NCBI GenBank assembly: GCA_024195585.1
Contig: SWBL01000005.1
Span: 62,001-126,000 of the forward strand
DNA length: 64,000 nucleotides
Reading direction: 5' to 3'
DNA from: Aureobasidium sp. EXF-3400
Lineage: Eukaryota; Ascomycota; Dothideomycetes; Dothideales; Saccotheciaceae
Part shown: piece by piece, positions 52,570-61,968 of the stretch
Position numbering within the stretch: the stretch's first letter is position 1
Layout of the letters: every line of letters starts with the position of its first letter
The notes under the pieces: generated by a model
Told to the model about the DNA's origin: nothing
The model's input: only the letters and a program-made list of their open reading frames with translations
Database searches by the model: none
Program-made: the position numbers and the translations under genes

Positions 52570-54030
52570 ATGTCTGCCATCCGCTCCCCGGTCAGAGTCG
52601 CAACGCCTTTGTTGCGTGCTTGTAGACCCAGTGCCATCTACCGAGTATCTACAGAAACCTTTGTATCGACTGCAAGACTGCAAAGACTACCTAACAGACT
52701 TGCCCAATTTACACCAGCAGCGGTACGATGCTATGCTTCATCCACCGACCAAGCCAACTCAAAGACGGGTCTCTATGACCTTCACGTGGCCAAAGGGGCA
52801 AAGATGGTTCCCTTTGGAGGATACATGATGCCCGTTCAGTACAGTGATCTAGGTGTTGGTGAATCTCACAAATGGACCAGAGAGAAGGCCAGTCTGTTCG
52901 ACGTCAGCCATATGTAAGTCTTGAATCTGTTACACTATTCCCCCAATTTTTGTCAAGTCGACCAACGCCATATCTCTACCTCCAGGGTGCAATATCACTT
53001 TACTGGACCTGGAGCTACTGCTTTCCTGGAAAAGATCACACCTGCTGATCTGCAAGCGCTACCACCTCACCAATCCACACTCTCAGCTCTACTGCACCCA
53101 GAGACTGGCGGTATCGTAGATGATACCATTATCACCCGTCTGGACGAAAACAAATTCTACGTCGTCACCAACGCCGGATGCAGGGAAAAGGACGCCGCTT
53201 TCTTCACCGCAAACCTGGACGCCTGGAACAATGCAAATCAGCCTCGTGTAGACAAGATTGAGCTCAAGAACCAAGGCCTTGTAGCTCTGCAAGGGCCTCT
53301 GTCAGCCGAGATTCTGCAAGGTGTACTCGCTCCATCCGCCGACAACGTTGATCTCAAATCCCTTTATTTCGGCAGTTCCAAGTACCTGACTCTCAGATTC
53401 GCATCAGGCGAGACTTCAAAGCCTGTTCTGGCCTCTCGTGGTGGTTACACTGGTGAAGACGGTTTCGAGATCTCCGTCGCACCCGAGGACACTGTCGCCG
53501 TAACAGAGCTACTTCTCACCGCTGCCGGACCCGACAAGTTGCGTCTTGCCGGCTTGGGTGCTAGAGATTCGCTCAGACTGGAAGCAGGCATGTGTCTGTA
53601 TGGCCACGATCTTGATGATAACACAACACCCGTGGAAGGCGCTCTTGGTTGGATCGTCGGCAAGTCACGTCGCTCACCTCCTCGCAACGATTTCAATGGT
53701 GCGGAGGTTATTCTGTCACAACTGACACCCAAAAGCAAAGGTGGAAAGGGTGTGACCCGTCGTCGCGTGGGACTACTCGTCGAAGGCGCCCCTGCGCGCG
53801 AAGGTGCACAAATTGTAGACGCTGAAGGTCAAGCCATCGGTGTCGTTACCAGCGGCTGTCCTTCGCCTACGCTGAAGAAGAACATCGCCATGGGATACGT
53901 CAAAGACGGCCAACACAAATCCGGTACCGAGCTTGGAGTCGTGGTCAGGGGTAAGACCAGAAAGGCCACCGTGACGAAGATGCCTTTCGTGCCCAGCAAA
54001 TACTGGAAGGGAGGCATCTCGCCAGCTTAG
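52570..54030 (+). CDS. GCV1: Aminomethyltransferase (glycine cleavage T protein)
   Basis: Exons 52570-52913 and 52986-54030 encode about 462 residues. The T protein moves the aminomethyl group of glycine to tetrahydrofolate in the mitochondrial glycine cleavage system. Residues 1-60 are Arg/Ser/Ala-rich without acidic clusters and end RCYASS, a matrix presequence. The folate-binding fold begins at about 68: [32 protein letters not shown], the GGIVDDTII region, and [14 protein letters not shown] and [20 protein letters not shown] later on. The C-terminal domain includes [19 protein letters not shown]. The intron is GTAAGT...TCCAG and splits the Met of SHMVQYHF; the join is seamless. Start is the ATG at 52570; the open frame continues upstream but without a Met closer to family N termini. 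Confidence 0.95.
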
Positions 54031-54171
54031 AGATATCCTAGTCACATGTATGGTGTCCGGACCAAGCTTCCCGAGATCTGCCGACTATCCACGCTCAATT
54101 CGCGACCACCAATGCTGCTGCCTGCTTTTCTTGCTCAACCTTTATATATTAGGATTTTTGTGTCCCCTCTG

Positions 54172-54315
54172 ACCATGGTGGTGCAGTGGTCAGCACACCC
54201 GATCCGGTAACCTAACTCCTATTCGCTTACCTAAGTCCCTAAACCCGCTTACCTAAGTTCCTAAAACTCTCTCTCAAGGATCGGGAGATCGCAGGTTCGA
54301 TTCCTGCCCATGGTG
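54172..54315 (+). tRNA. tRNA with about 72-base repeat-containing insert, isotype unresolved
   Basis: Acceptor ACCATGG pairs with CCATGGT, discriminator G. The D arm is GTG/CAC around CAGTGGTCAG. The T arm is GCAGG-TTCGATT-CCTGC, with perfect B box GGTTCGATTCC. CCCGA and TCGGG form the anticodon stem; variable loop AGATC. Between these stem halves lie 79 bases, so about 72 are insert. The 5' part of the loop reads TCCGG and the 3' part GGA. If joined as TCCGGGA the anticodon would be CGG (Pro), but position 33 would be C, so I do not assign the isotype. The insert contains imperfect repeats of CGCTTACCTAAGT(C/T)CCTAAA. Upstream is TTTATATATT and downstream T-runs (from about 54327), both fitting Pol III. 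It shares its variable loop and T-arm pattern with the tRNA at 13728-13861. Confidence 0.75.
54215..54269 (+). repeat. Short tandem repeat inside the tRNA insert
   Basis: Two close copies of CGCTTACCTAAGT(C/T)CCTAAA(A/C) lie end to end, preceded by a more diverged third (GGTAACCTAACTCCTATT). The unit is 20-23 bases. Confidence 0.75.
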
Positions 54316-55114
54316 TTCATTGTGCCTTTTTGTTTTTGCATCTCTCATCCTTGCGACATAAAGGATGAATTTGCGTCTGATGTTTTCTCGCATGCTATCT
54401 CATTTTTGTCACAAGTACATTTACACAAGACTCGCCCTCGCGCCTTGACGTCGAGAGAGAGGCTGGAACAAATGCAGTTTGCGATGTTTTACGAGTCTTA
54501 AGGCTTTATGACAGCATAAGGGGGAGAAACAAGAGAAACCACCAGCTCGGATAGAGAACAAACGTTAATGATCCCTTCCTATCTTTCCAGACACTCTCCA
54601 TTTCTGCTTCTCTCCACCATAGTACGGATGTGTCCGATTCCCTACTTAATTCTGTACACAAGAAATGTTCAAAGAGGAGAAACGGAACCACGATGTGACA
54701 AAATCAAAGGATAAGATAAGTTCATAGCCAAACATCTACATGAACATGTGATTTCACGACACTTCCGTTGTTGTTCTACTTGCTTAAACCCCCCTTTGCA
54801 CATTCAGATGGTAGGAAGAAGAAAAAAGAGAAAGCGAAAGAGAAATCTTTTGATTTGAGCGATTCAGCTATGTAACAAAGGAGCATCACCCGTGTCTGGG
54901 TGTTATTCATGCGAATACTGTATCTAGCAAGCAGAGGGAAAAGTCCACCAGCGCCGCGCTATACCGTGCAGAAAAGCAAAAGCAACAGGAAAGGACAAGG
55001 TCGACTAAAGCGATTAGAAAGCATATGGGCAAGTCAAAACATCGAAATTTTCGACAGGAAAGACGAAGGGGAAGAAAGAGGAGGCGGAAGCGAGTTAGAC
55101 GTCATGAGCCACAA
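54316..55114. other. Intergenic: tRNA terminator and 3' flank of the transcription-factor gene
   Basis: Begins with T-runs that terminate Pol III. The rest is A/G-rich on the plus strand and is the 3' flank of the minus-strand regulator. No gene is supported. Confidence 0.6.
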
Positions 55115-57440
55115 CTAAGAACTCTGTGGCAACAGCAGAGGGGCAATGAACCTCAAATCCCAGTCTCTAGGATCGGATCCGAGTTCAGACAGAGGTCTGT
55201 CTTTGGCCCGGAGTAGGTCGTAGGCTGAGACGTTGGTGCGCTCGATCCAGGCTGCTGCAAGCTGCAGCTGCGATTCAGCAGCGGGACCCTGGGTTTCGGA
55301 GCTATAAGCTTTGTTGTGTGTACTCGGGATCACGACCAGACTACCAGTGTGACGAACTAGAGTCGCAGGAGGGAGACCGCGCATGCGAAGGAGTAGGTGC
55401 ACAAGGTTGCTGAACGAGTTGCCTTGAGGCCAGTAGTGACTGGGTGCTTCTTCCAAAAGCCAGTCAACTGGACGGTCTGAGTGTTCGTCCGGCGAGGTAA
55501 CAGGCTGCTGAGAGGCTTCGACATTGTTGTCGTTAGCTGTGGTGAGCTGAGCATGAATGTCATCGTTTGAAGAAGGTCCGGCGGGATCGAATGACCTGTA
55601 TAGCCCAGTCATGCGCTCGACGCAATTGAGCAGGATGACGGCAGCAAGGAAAGTGAGGAAGGACGAAGACTGTTGACGTTGCAGAAGACGGCGTTCGAGC
55701 TCGTTCATGACGAATTTGGCTTGCTTCTGACAGTACCTCTCGGCGGCATGCTGCAGCTGCGCATAGATGACTGCGTAGTCGGTGGTGTCTGGCGAGAAGG
55801 CCTTGCGGTCCGAGTGGCCCTTGTCTTGTGAAGCAGATGAACCCTGCTCGGCATGCTCGCCTTGAACAGCTTCCATGACTGGCGGGTGGTTGGGCTCGTA
55901 GAAGATGGACCAGATAGGCTCATTGGAGATGAGGATGTTTGTGGCAGCCCAGAGGTTGATGAGTTTTCCCAGAAGAACATCGTTATGATCAACGCTCAGC
56001 TCGGTAGCAACCTCGAGAGTGGAGCGCATGAAAATCGAGGGCTCGTGTGAGATGCATTGCATGATGACCATGTGCAGATAGCGCTCCAAAGTAGCTGCTA
56101 GCGTGTCCGGATCACGTCTGTAGTTGAGCATAAAGATGAGTGAGGGGGCTGTAGGAGGCGTCATCAGAGCAGGGAAGGTAGCATAGATGTTTGTGTCAGG
56201 GAACAGGGTAACCTCGATTCTTCCAGGCAGTTGCATGGGGTCGACACCCTGAAGCGCAGTAAGGACGGTGTGGTGATCCTTGGCTTGGAAGAGCGAAGAC
56301 GAGTAAAGCGTGAACTCTTCGGCGATGCGAGAGCGGATGCAGGCATTCTTCCACAGTCTTGCGCTCTCGATGTTCTGGCAGGTACCACAAGGAGTGCCTT
56401 CGGAGCAGGGCTTCTTCAGCATACGGCAGCGGAGGCACGCGCCCTTCTTGCGCACAGTCTGTACTTCCTTGCGCCTCTCCTCGGTAAATCTTCCACGCAC
56501 TTTGTTCTTGTTGGCGCGTTGCAGCAAGCCAAAACCGCCTTGATTGACGGTAAATGCTGGTGATTCACCATGGCTTGGAGGGACGCCATCTTGTGCTTCT
56601 GGGGGAGGTGGCTGAGAAGATTGTTGCGATAGATGCGAAGGCTGGTCAGAAGGCTGTGTTGGGTGTTGTGCCGGTTGCTGCGCTGAATAATGTGCTGATT
56701 GTTGGACAGTGTGCTGCAATGGTTGGTGTGCTTGGTGGTGTTGTGGTTGTTGGGACTGTTGGCGCTGTTGATATTGCTGAGATTGAGGCTGAGGCGATTG
56801 ATGAGCAGAAGATTCGTCGAGAGAATTGTTGACGAAGGACGAGTAGTCGTCATGCTGCTGGAGTTGTGGGTCGACTGGTGGGTGTGGGAGTTGGCGCTGT
56901 AGAGCAACGTCTGACTCGGCTCTGCGCTTTCTAGACTTGGTGGGCATATGGTGGACCATGTCGGTAGCTGCACTGGCCGTGTGCATCAGAGGCCCGTTGT
57001 CCTTGTTCTCTTGGTCCATGTGCTGTCGCAACTGGGCTACCAGAGCCTCTTCATGTTGACCGTTGGCCTGGAGCTGGCGAGAGACTTCGGCAAGGGCGTC
57101 CAGACCCGAAGGCTCACGACGTGGTATTAGAGGAAGGTCTGCGTCAGAGTGGGGAGTCGAATTGTTCGAGGCCATGTAATTGTCGGCGGGCTGCCACAGA
57201 GCGCGGGAACGGTCCTCGTCGGTGATGTTGGGACATTTCTCGAACAAGTGGCGTGTCAAGCTGTCGGGTCTGCCCTTTGGAAACTGCTTTTTGTCAACAA
57301 AGGCATATGATAGTAAACAAGTGCATGCTCACCACCTGGCCGCATCTTTTGCAGCTGTGTTCATATCTGTTGCTATGGTCGGCCAACTTGGCGCCTCGCT
57401 CGAAGAACTCGAGGATCAAGGCGTTCGGCTTGCGTCCCAT
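55115..57440 (-). CDS. Transcription factor with N-terminal C2HC finger plus Zn2Cys6-like cluster
   Basis: Exons on the minus strand are 57440-57333 and 57283-55115, giving about 758 residues. The N terminus (MGRKPNALILEFFERGAKL) leads into a BED-like finger: Cys30, Cys33, His48 and Cys53. The first intron (GTGAGC...AGCAG) falls inside this finger, and the join restores QVFPKGRPDSLTRHLFEKC. A disordered middle follows, with a very Gln/His/Ser-rich run at about 195-265. At about 319-351 six cysteines have spacing C-x2-C-x6-C-x5-C-x2-C-x12-C (ACLRCRMLKKPC, then CGTC), a Zn2Cys6-like cluster with an unusually long last spacer, preceded by a basic GRFTEERRKEVQTVRKK. The C-terminal 390 residues are mostly helical, as in fungal regulators. 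Nuclear DNA binding is inferred; targets are unknown. Confidence 0.87.
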
Positions 57441-57754
57441 GTCTGCGGCTGCGACTAGGGCCGTCACTCCACCAGGGAGAGGGCGGTTCGTCTTATGGAA
57501 ATTGTTGTCGACTAGCTATCGAGATGACGCGCTACCACAAAGGCGGTCAACGAAGGCGGTGAGTATACAAGTCCAGTCCAAGACACAAGAAGATGGCAAC
57601 CGAAGCACCAGTTATTAGTTTGATGCTAACCCTCTGTCTGCCTGAAGGCAACGCCAGTGCACGGTCCTCTTCGTCCGGCTATTCTTCGCTCAAGCTCCGA
57701 TGCTCGTCACATGCGACTTCCTGTTGTTGCAGTTTGAATATCATTCCATGCTAC
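57441..57754. other. Short intergenic region between two minus-strand genes
   Basis: Regulator promoter and leader plus the hydrolase 3' flank in about 310 bases. Nothing else is supported. Confidence 0.6.
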
Positions 57755-59203
57755 CTACAGTTTCGACTTTGCTTGACCTGACTGGGGCTGGCCAAGAGCT
57801 TGCACAAATCCGTCAGACATCTGTCCTCTCTTCTCCCGGGGGATCGCTGCCCGGAGAGCCTCAATCTGTATGTATTCATCTTTCCATCGTTTCAGCTCCT
57901 GCAAGAGCCACCCACTGCACTGATCCGCCGTCTCTCCCACACTCTCCATAGGCATCAGATGCCCACCTCCTTGCATCGTAAACTCTTTGACTCTTCCCTT
58001 CGCTACACCTCCACTACCGCCCACACCTACTCCTGTGAACTCCAGCTTGTCTGCTATATGTTGTGGTGCCGAAAGATCAGATTCGGTGCCAAACACGTAC
58101 AAGACCGAAGGACGAAGGTACGGCAGGAGCTTGAAAAGGTGGAAACTTTCGGCTCTGTAGAAGGGTTCTACAGATGCCCCGCTTGTATCCACGTCCGGAT
58201 GCGTTAATGGGTTGGGTGCCGTGCTCGGAGCAGGATTCGATGGCGTTACGAAGTTGCCTCGCATGAAGGTCATGACTTCCTGGTGTTTCGTCGTCTTGAG
58301 TGTGACCGGTATTTCTGTCTTGCTGTCAGGGGAGATGGTGCTACCAGAAACGTCCGCGCCCAGTGCCGGCGGTGTAGAAGATGCCGTTACTTCCGGGTAC
58401 AGTTTCGTGGGTAAGTCTCGCAGAGCATGTTCCATCCAGCGGTCCAGTACACGTTTATCCCAGGTTTTGAACATGGGCGACTTCTCAAATGCTTTCCGTG
58501 CTGCTGCTCGACTGGGCCATCTGTCTCTTCTCCTTGCAGACAATCGGCCTAGCTTGTAAGCGTTGGAATAAGAGCCGCGAATGATCACAGGATCAATCAG
58601 TATCAGGGTGCTCAGCAGACGGGGGTGCATCAACGACAGCGCTGTTAGATGCGCTCCTCCCATGCTATGCCCCATGCCGATCAGTGGTTGTGGCATTTGA
58701 TCGCGGAAGTGGTTGATCATCAGAAACAGATCCCGAGGATGGTCGAACCATGATGCTGTAAAGCATGAGTCGCTGAATCAGAATGATATATGTTATGATA
58801 AACTTACGATCATTTCCCAATATATTCTCATTGATCACGCTTGACTGGCCCTGCTGAGCCACATCTGCAATCCAAATACCGCGAATCTTGATGCCACTGG
58901 CGCGTAATCTCGAATGCATCTCGTCCCATAAAGGTTCATATAGTTCCTGTGATTGTTCCATGTCAGTGAATTTTCTTGAGTCTTTTCCCTGGAAAACACT
59001 CCAACTACCTTCGGAAACCCATTGGCATGTGCAGCGATGATTGTAACATCGCCCTTTTGTGGTGATAGATTGTCAAGTGGGGTGTATTGCTTAATCGCAA
59101 GGTGAAGCGTGTCTTCTTGGCTCTCCGCTGTTGCCAGTGGGTACTCTCTGATATACGAGCATGGCAGTGTATGCTCTTGTACTCTGAACGTTGAAGTCGA
59201 CAT
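57755..59203 (-). CDS. Peroxisomal alpha/beta hydrolase with C-terminal SKL
   Basis: Exons on the minus strand are 59203-59009, 58946-58808 and 58755-57755, giving about 444 residues. An alpha/beta-hydrolase of the Lpx1-like group, relatives of which are often labelled by homology as toxin-biosynthesis proteins in plant-associated fungi. Seen are HTLPCSYIREYP, VTIIAAHANGFPKELYEPLWDEM, GNDPSWFDHPRDLF, the nucleophile elbow GMGHSMGG (Ser142), and GGGHLMPMES with the likely catalytic His near residue 390. The protein ends AKSKL; SKL is the standard peroxisomal PTS1 signal. Introns are GTAGTT...CACAG and GTAAGT...TACAG; both joins give the expected family sequence. The substrate is unknown; lipid or acyl-CoA-like esters are a guess from the location. 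No toxin cluster is nearby. Confidence 0.88.
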
Positions 59204-59991
59204 CTTTAGCGACTCTGATTGTACGCACACAGACACAGGGAAGAGAGTCGAGTTATTCATCGAGTCGTCGGGGGGTTGACCGAGGTACCCCAGGTTTACC
59301 CGAGGCGTCGGTTGTGAACCTTTTCCTCATGACCACCAGTTTCAGCCTTGTCTTCGTCTTCAACTTGACAACCCGCTGGAAGTTTCCAGGAAGATAAGTT
59401 GACGACCAGCGAGCAATATGCGTGGATCAAGGAATTTATACACTGTGAGGTCTTTTTCTCACAGTTCTCACTTTGGACTTTACATGTCTTGGACCATACA
59501 GTAGCAGGACATGAGATGAGCGTCTTCTACTTGCCTTGCAATCGATGTTGGAATTCTGGATTATACTACCTCATCAATGAAGCTCTGATTAGTAGGCTCA
59601 GGTTCACAATCAGCTTGCACCCATATGGTGACTTATTCTTCTTGTACCACATCGTCTTAATGCCAGCAAACGAGGTCAGCTACATTTGGTACTTTGTATG
59701 TTTGTGTTATCGGAGGGCGTTAAGACAATCATGAGCGTAGGAGGGAAATATATAGGAAGGAGAGACAGGCCTTCACATGCAAGTGGAGGCTCAAAGCGGG
59801 AATGCGCACAGACCAAGTGGATCGCCGCTTCCCTCGACTCGTCTGACGGTTGCCTTGAACTTGTCGCATGCCATCTTTCTTCCTTTTACCACAACAACAT
59901 CAACTAGAACCATCGCAGCGCCTTGGACTTGTCGCATATCTCTCGTTTCCTCCTCTAAACCACAACATCATTAACCAGAACAACCGAAGCC
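59204..59991. other. Divergent promoter of the hydrolase and YJU2, with duplicated leader
   Basis: About 790 bases. The last 140 before YJU2 are two imperfect copies of a 68-70 base unit. No gene is supported in the rest. Confidence 0.6.
59853..59990 (+). repeat. Imperfect tandem duplication just upstream of YJU2
   Basis: Copy 1 (59853-59920) and copy 2 (59921-59990) both begin CCTTG(A/G)ACTTGTCGCAT. They share a pyrimidine block, CCACAACAACATCA/CCACAACATCATTA and AGAAC, and end in ATCGCAG/ACCGAAG. The second copy ends at the start codon. Confidence 0.75.
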
Positions 59992-60861
59992 ATGTCGGAA
60001 CGCAAAGTGCTCCAGAAATACTTCCCTCCGGATTTCGATCCGTCGAAGATGGTCAGGCAGAGAGGACCTAAGAAGACAGGACCACTTCTCCAGACCGTCA
60101 GACTCATGGCACCGTACTCAATGAAGTGCACTGCCTGTGGAGAGTTTATGTAAGTTCCTCTCTTTCCCTGTTCTTCTTACCATCCTGCTAACAAACATCG
60201 CAGATACAAGGGAAGAAAATTCAACGCGCGCAAAGAAACGACAGACGAAAAGTACTACGCCATCACCATCTACCGCTTCTACATCAAGTGTACCCGTTGC
60301 TCTCAGGAAATCACCTTCAAAACAGATCCAAAGAATATGGACTACGAAGCCGAAAAGGGTGCCAAACGCAACTTCGAGCCCTGGAGAGAGGCCAAACTGG
60401 CAGAAGAGACGGAAGAAGAGAGATTGGATAGACTGGAGCGCGAAGAGGCTGAGCGTGACGCCATGAAGGAACTCGAGACAAAGACCTTGGACGCGAAGAC
60501 TGAGATGCGAATCGCTGACGCCTTGGACGAAATCCGTACTCGCAACGCCAGGAATGAACGCGCTGCTAAGGAAGGAGCAGAGGTTACGGTTGTGGACAAA
60601 GTCGATAACGAAAGAGAAAGGCAGGAGGCAGAGGATGCTGAAGCAGCGAGGTTGGCTTTTCTGGCAGGCACAGGCGAGAAGGTCAGGAGATTGGTGGAAG
60701 ATCCTGAAGATGAAGGGACTGGTACCGCTTCTACGTCAACAACTGCTACAACTACAAGTGCGCCCATGGGTCCTCCGCCCGTTCCAACCTTTACCCGCAA
60801 ACCCAAAAAGAAGACCGATTTCAGCGCAAAACTGGGTATCAAAAAGAAATCGCTCGTCTGA
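59992..60861 (+). CDS. YJU2: Splicing factor Yju2 (CCDC94/CWC16 family)
   Basis: Exons 59992-60149 and 60204-60861 encode about 271 residues. Yju2 joins the spliceosome with the Prp19-linked step and promotes the first cleavage reaction. The N terminus ([18 protein letters not shown]) is diagnostic. Four cysteines in two CxxC pairs (46/49 and 82/85) form the zinc site: [21 protein letters not shown] and [37 protein letters not shown] follows, then an acidic, charged helical region and a basic tail that ends GIKKKSLV. The intron is GTAAGT...CGCAG and splits the Ile of FIYKG. The stop codon is three bases from the stop of the convergent minus-strand gene. Confidence 0.95.
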
Positions 60862-60864
60862 TCA

Positions 60865-61968
60865 TTAACGCCGATGGTGTCGCCTCCGCCTCGATCCCGA
60901 GCCAGACCTGACTGATCCATCACCTTGCTCGCTCGTCTGGCTCTGGTGTTCCTCCGCTGCCCTGATGTCGTCTTGCATCTTGCGCTGCGTCATTTCCGGA
61001 TCATCATGAATTCTTACACGCCTGATTATACGAAAACGCTTACGACCCTCTGACGAATTTGACTTTTTATCTTCATCATCAGTATCGTAGTCTTCTCTTC
61101 CGACCACTGAGTTTTGATTGGTGTAGTTGTATCTCACACTTGCAGTGCGTTCTGATGTGGGGTTGCTGTGAGTTTCGGAGAAAGTGTCTGTCTTCGGTGC
61201 ATCGATGGGAGATATGTTGCTCGATCCTCCATAGGCTGAATCATGGAACTTTGGGCGGGACTCGACGCGCAGGCGACTCAGACCAGGTGTGGGGCGAGCG
61301 TGTCTGCTGCTTGTTACAGATGGTCCGCTGGCAGGAATGTTCAAGAGTGGCAGTCCCTGAACTGCTCTGCGCGCGTCCCTGCTTCTGGTTGATGATGTCC
61401 TGCTCGGTGTGCCCGAAGATGATGGAACGGTATCTCTGGTGGTGTATGCCACAGCAGCACCCGGACCCTGAGGAGGTGTGGGCCGATTGGGTGAGGGCAC
61501 GAGTGCTGGCATTGCAGACGGAGGCGGTGATCCTCTGCCCGACTGATGTACGAACGCAGGCGGCGGCGGCATAGGGGCCTCGGGCATTACTTCGCCCGAA
61601 GTTCTCCTGCTCTCACCATCGTCACGTCTCCTGCGAGGCCTAAATCCCCCATCATCCAACCTGCGAATACTGAACTCAGGCCGCCAATTGCGAATCCTTA
61701 CGCCGATTTCACCAGCGTAACGACGTTCTTGCCGAGGTTCTTGCCGATGGTGAGGCGTGCCTTGGTGCACCACGACCTCTCCACGTCTCGAGGATGAGGG
61801 ACGAAGCACCAGTTGTGAGGAGTTTCCAGGCATGTGTTCTGTCTTCGTTTCTGTCTGGGTGTTGTCGCACGCGAGGCCGCCGACGGACTTGTTGCAGGCA
61901 ATCACAGTTCTCTTCATGTCTGAGTAGCCGTCGGCGTAGGTGGTCGTTACTTCCTTGATTAGACACAT
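60865..61968 (-). CDS. Basic Ser/Arg-rich protein of unknown function (MCLI-type start)
   Basis: A single exon on the minus strand encodes about 367 residues from the ATG at 61968. The N terminus, MCLIKEVTTTYADGYSDMKRTVIACNKS, with Cys residues and CDNTQTE, is an ordered patch that I recall from many uncharacterised ascomycete proteins. The remainder is disordered and Arg/Ser/Pro-rich (RRLDDGGFRPRRRRDD, PMPPPPAFVH, a Ser-rich central part) with a basic EGRKRFRIIRRVRIHDDPEMTQRKM near the C terminus and a final SGSRRRRHHRR. The only upstream in-frame candidate is a TTG, so the ATG is used. A nuclear or RNA-related location is suggested by the basic tail but not shown. Convergent with YJU2, with three bases between stop codons. 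Confidence 0.78.
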   Translation of the reverse strand: MCLIKEVTTTYADGYSDMKRTVIACNKSVGGLACDNTQTETKTEHMPGNSSQLVLRPSSSRRGEVVVHQGTPHHRQEPRQERRYAGEIGVRIRNWRPEFSIRRLDDGGFRPRRRRDDGESRRTSGEVMPEAPMPPPPAFVHQSGRGSPPPSAMPALVPSPNRPTPPQGPGAAVAYTTRDTVPSSSGTPSRTSSTRSRDARRAVQGLPLLNIPASGPSVTSSRHARPTPGLSRLRVESRPKFHDSAYGGSSNISPIDAPKTDTFSETHSNPTSERTASVRYNYTNQNSVVGREDYDTDDEDKKSNSSEGRKRFRIIRRVRIHDDPEMTQRKMQDDIRAAEEHQSQTSEQGDGSVRSGSGSRRRRHHRR

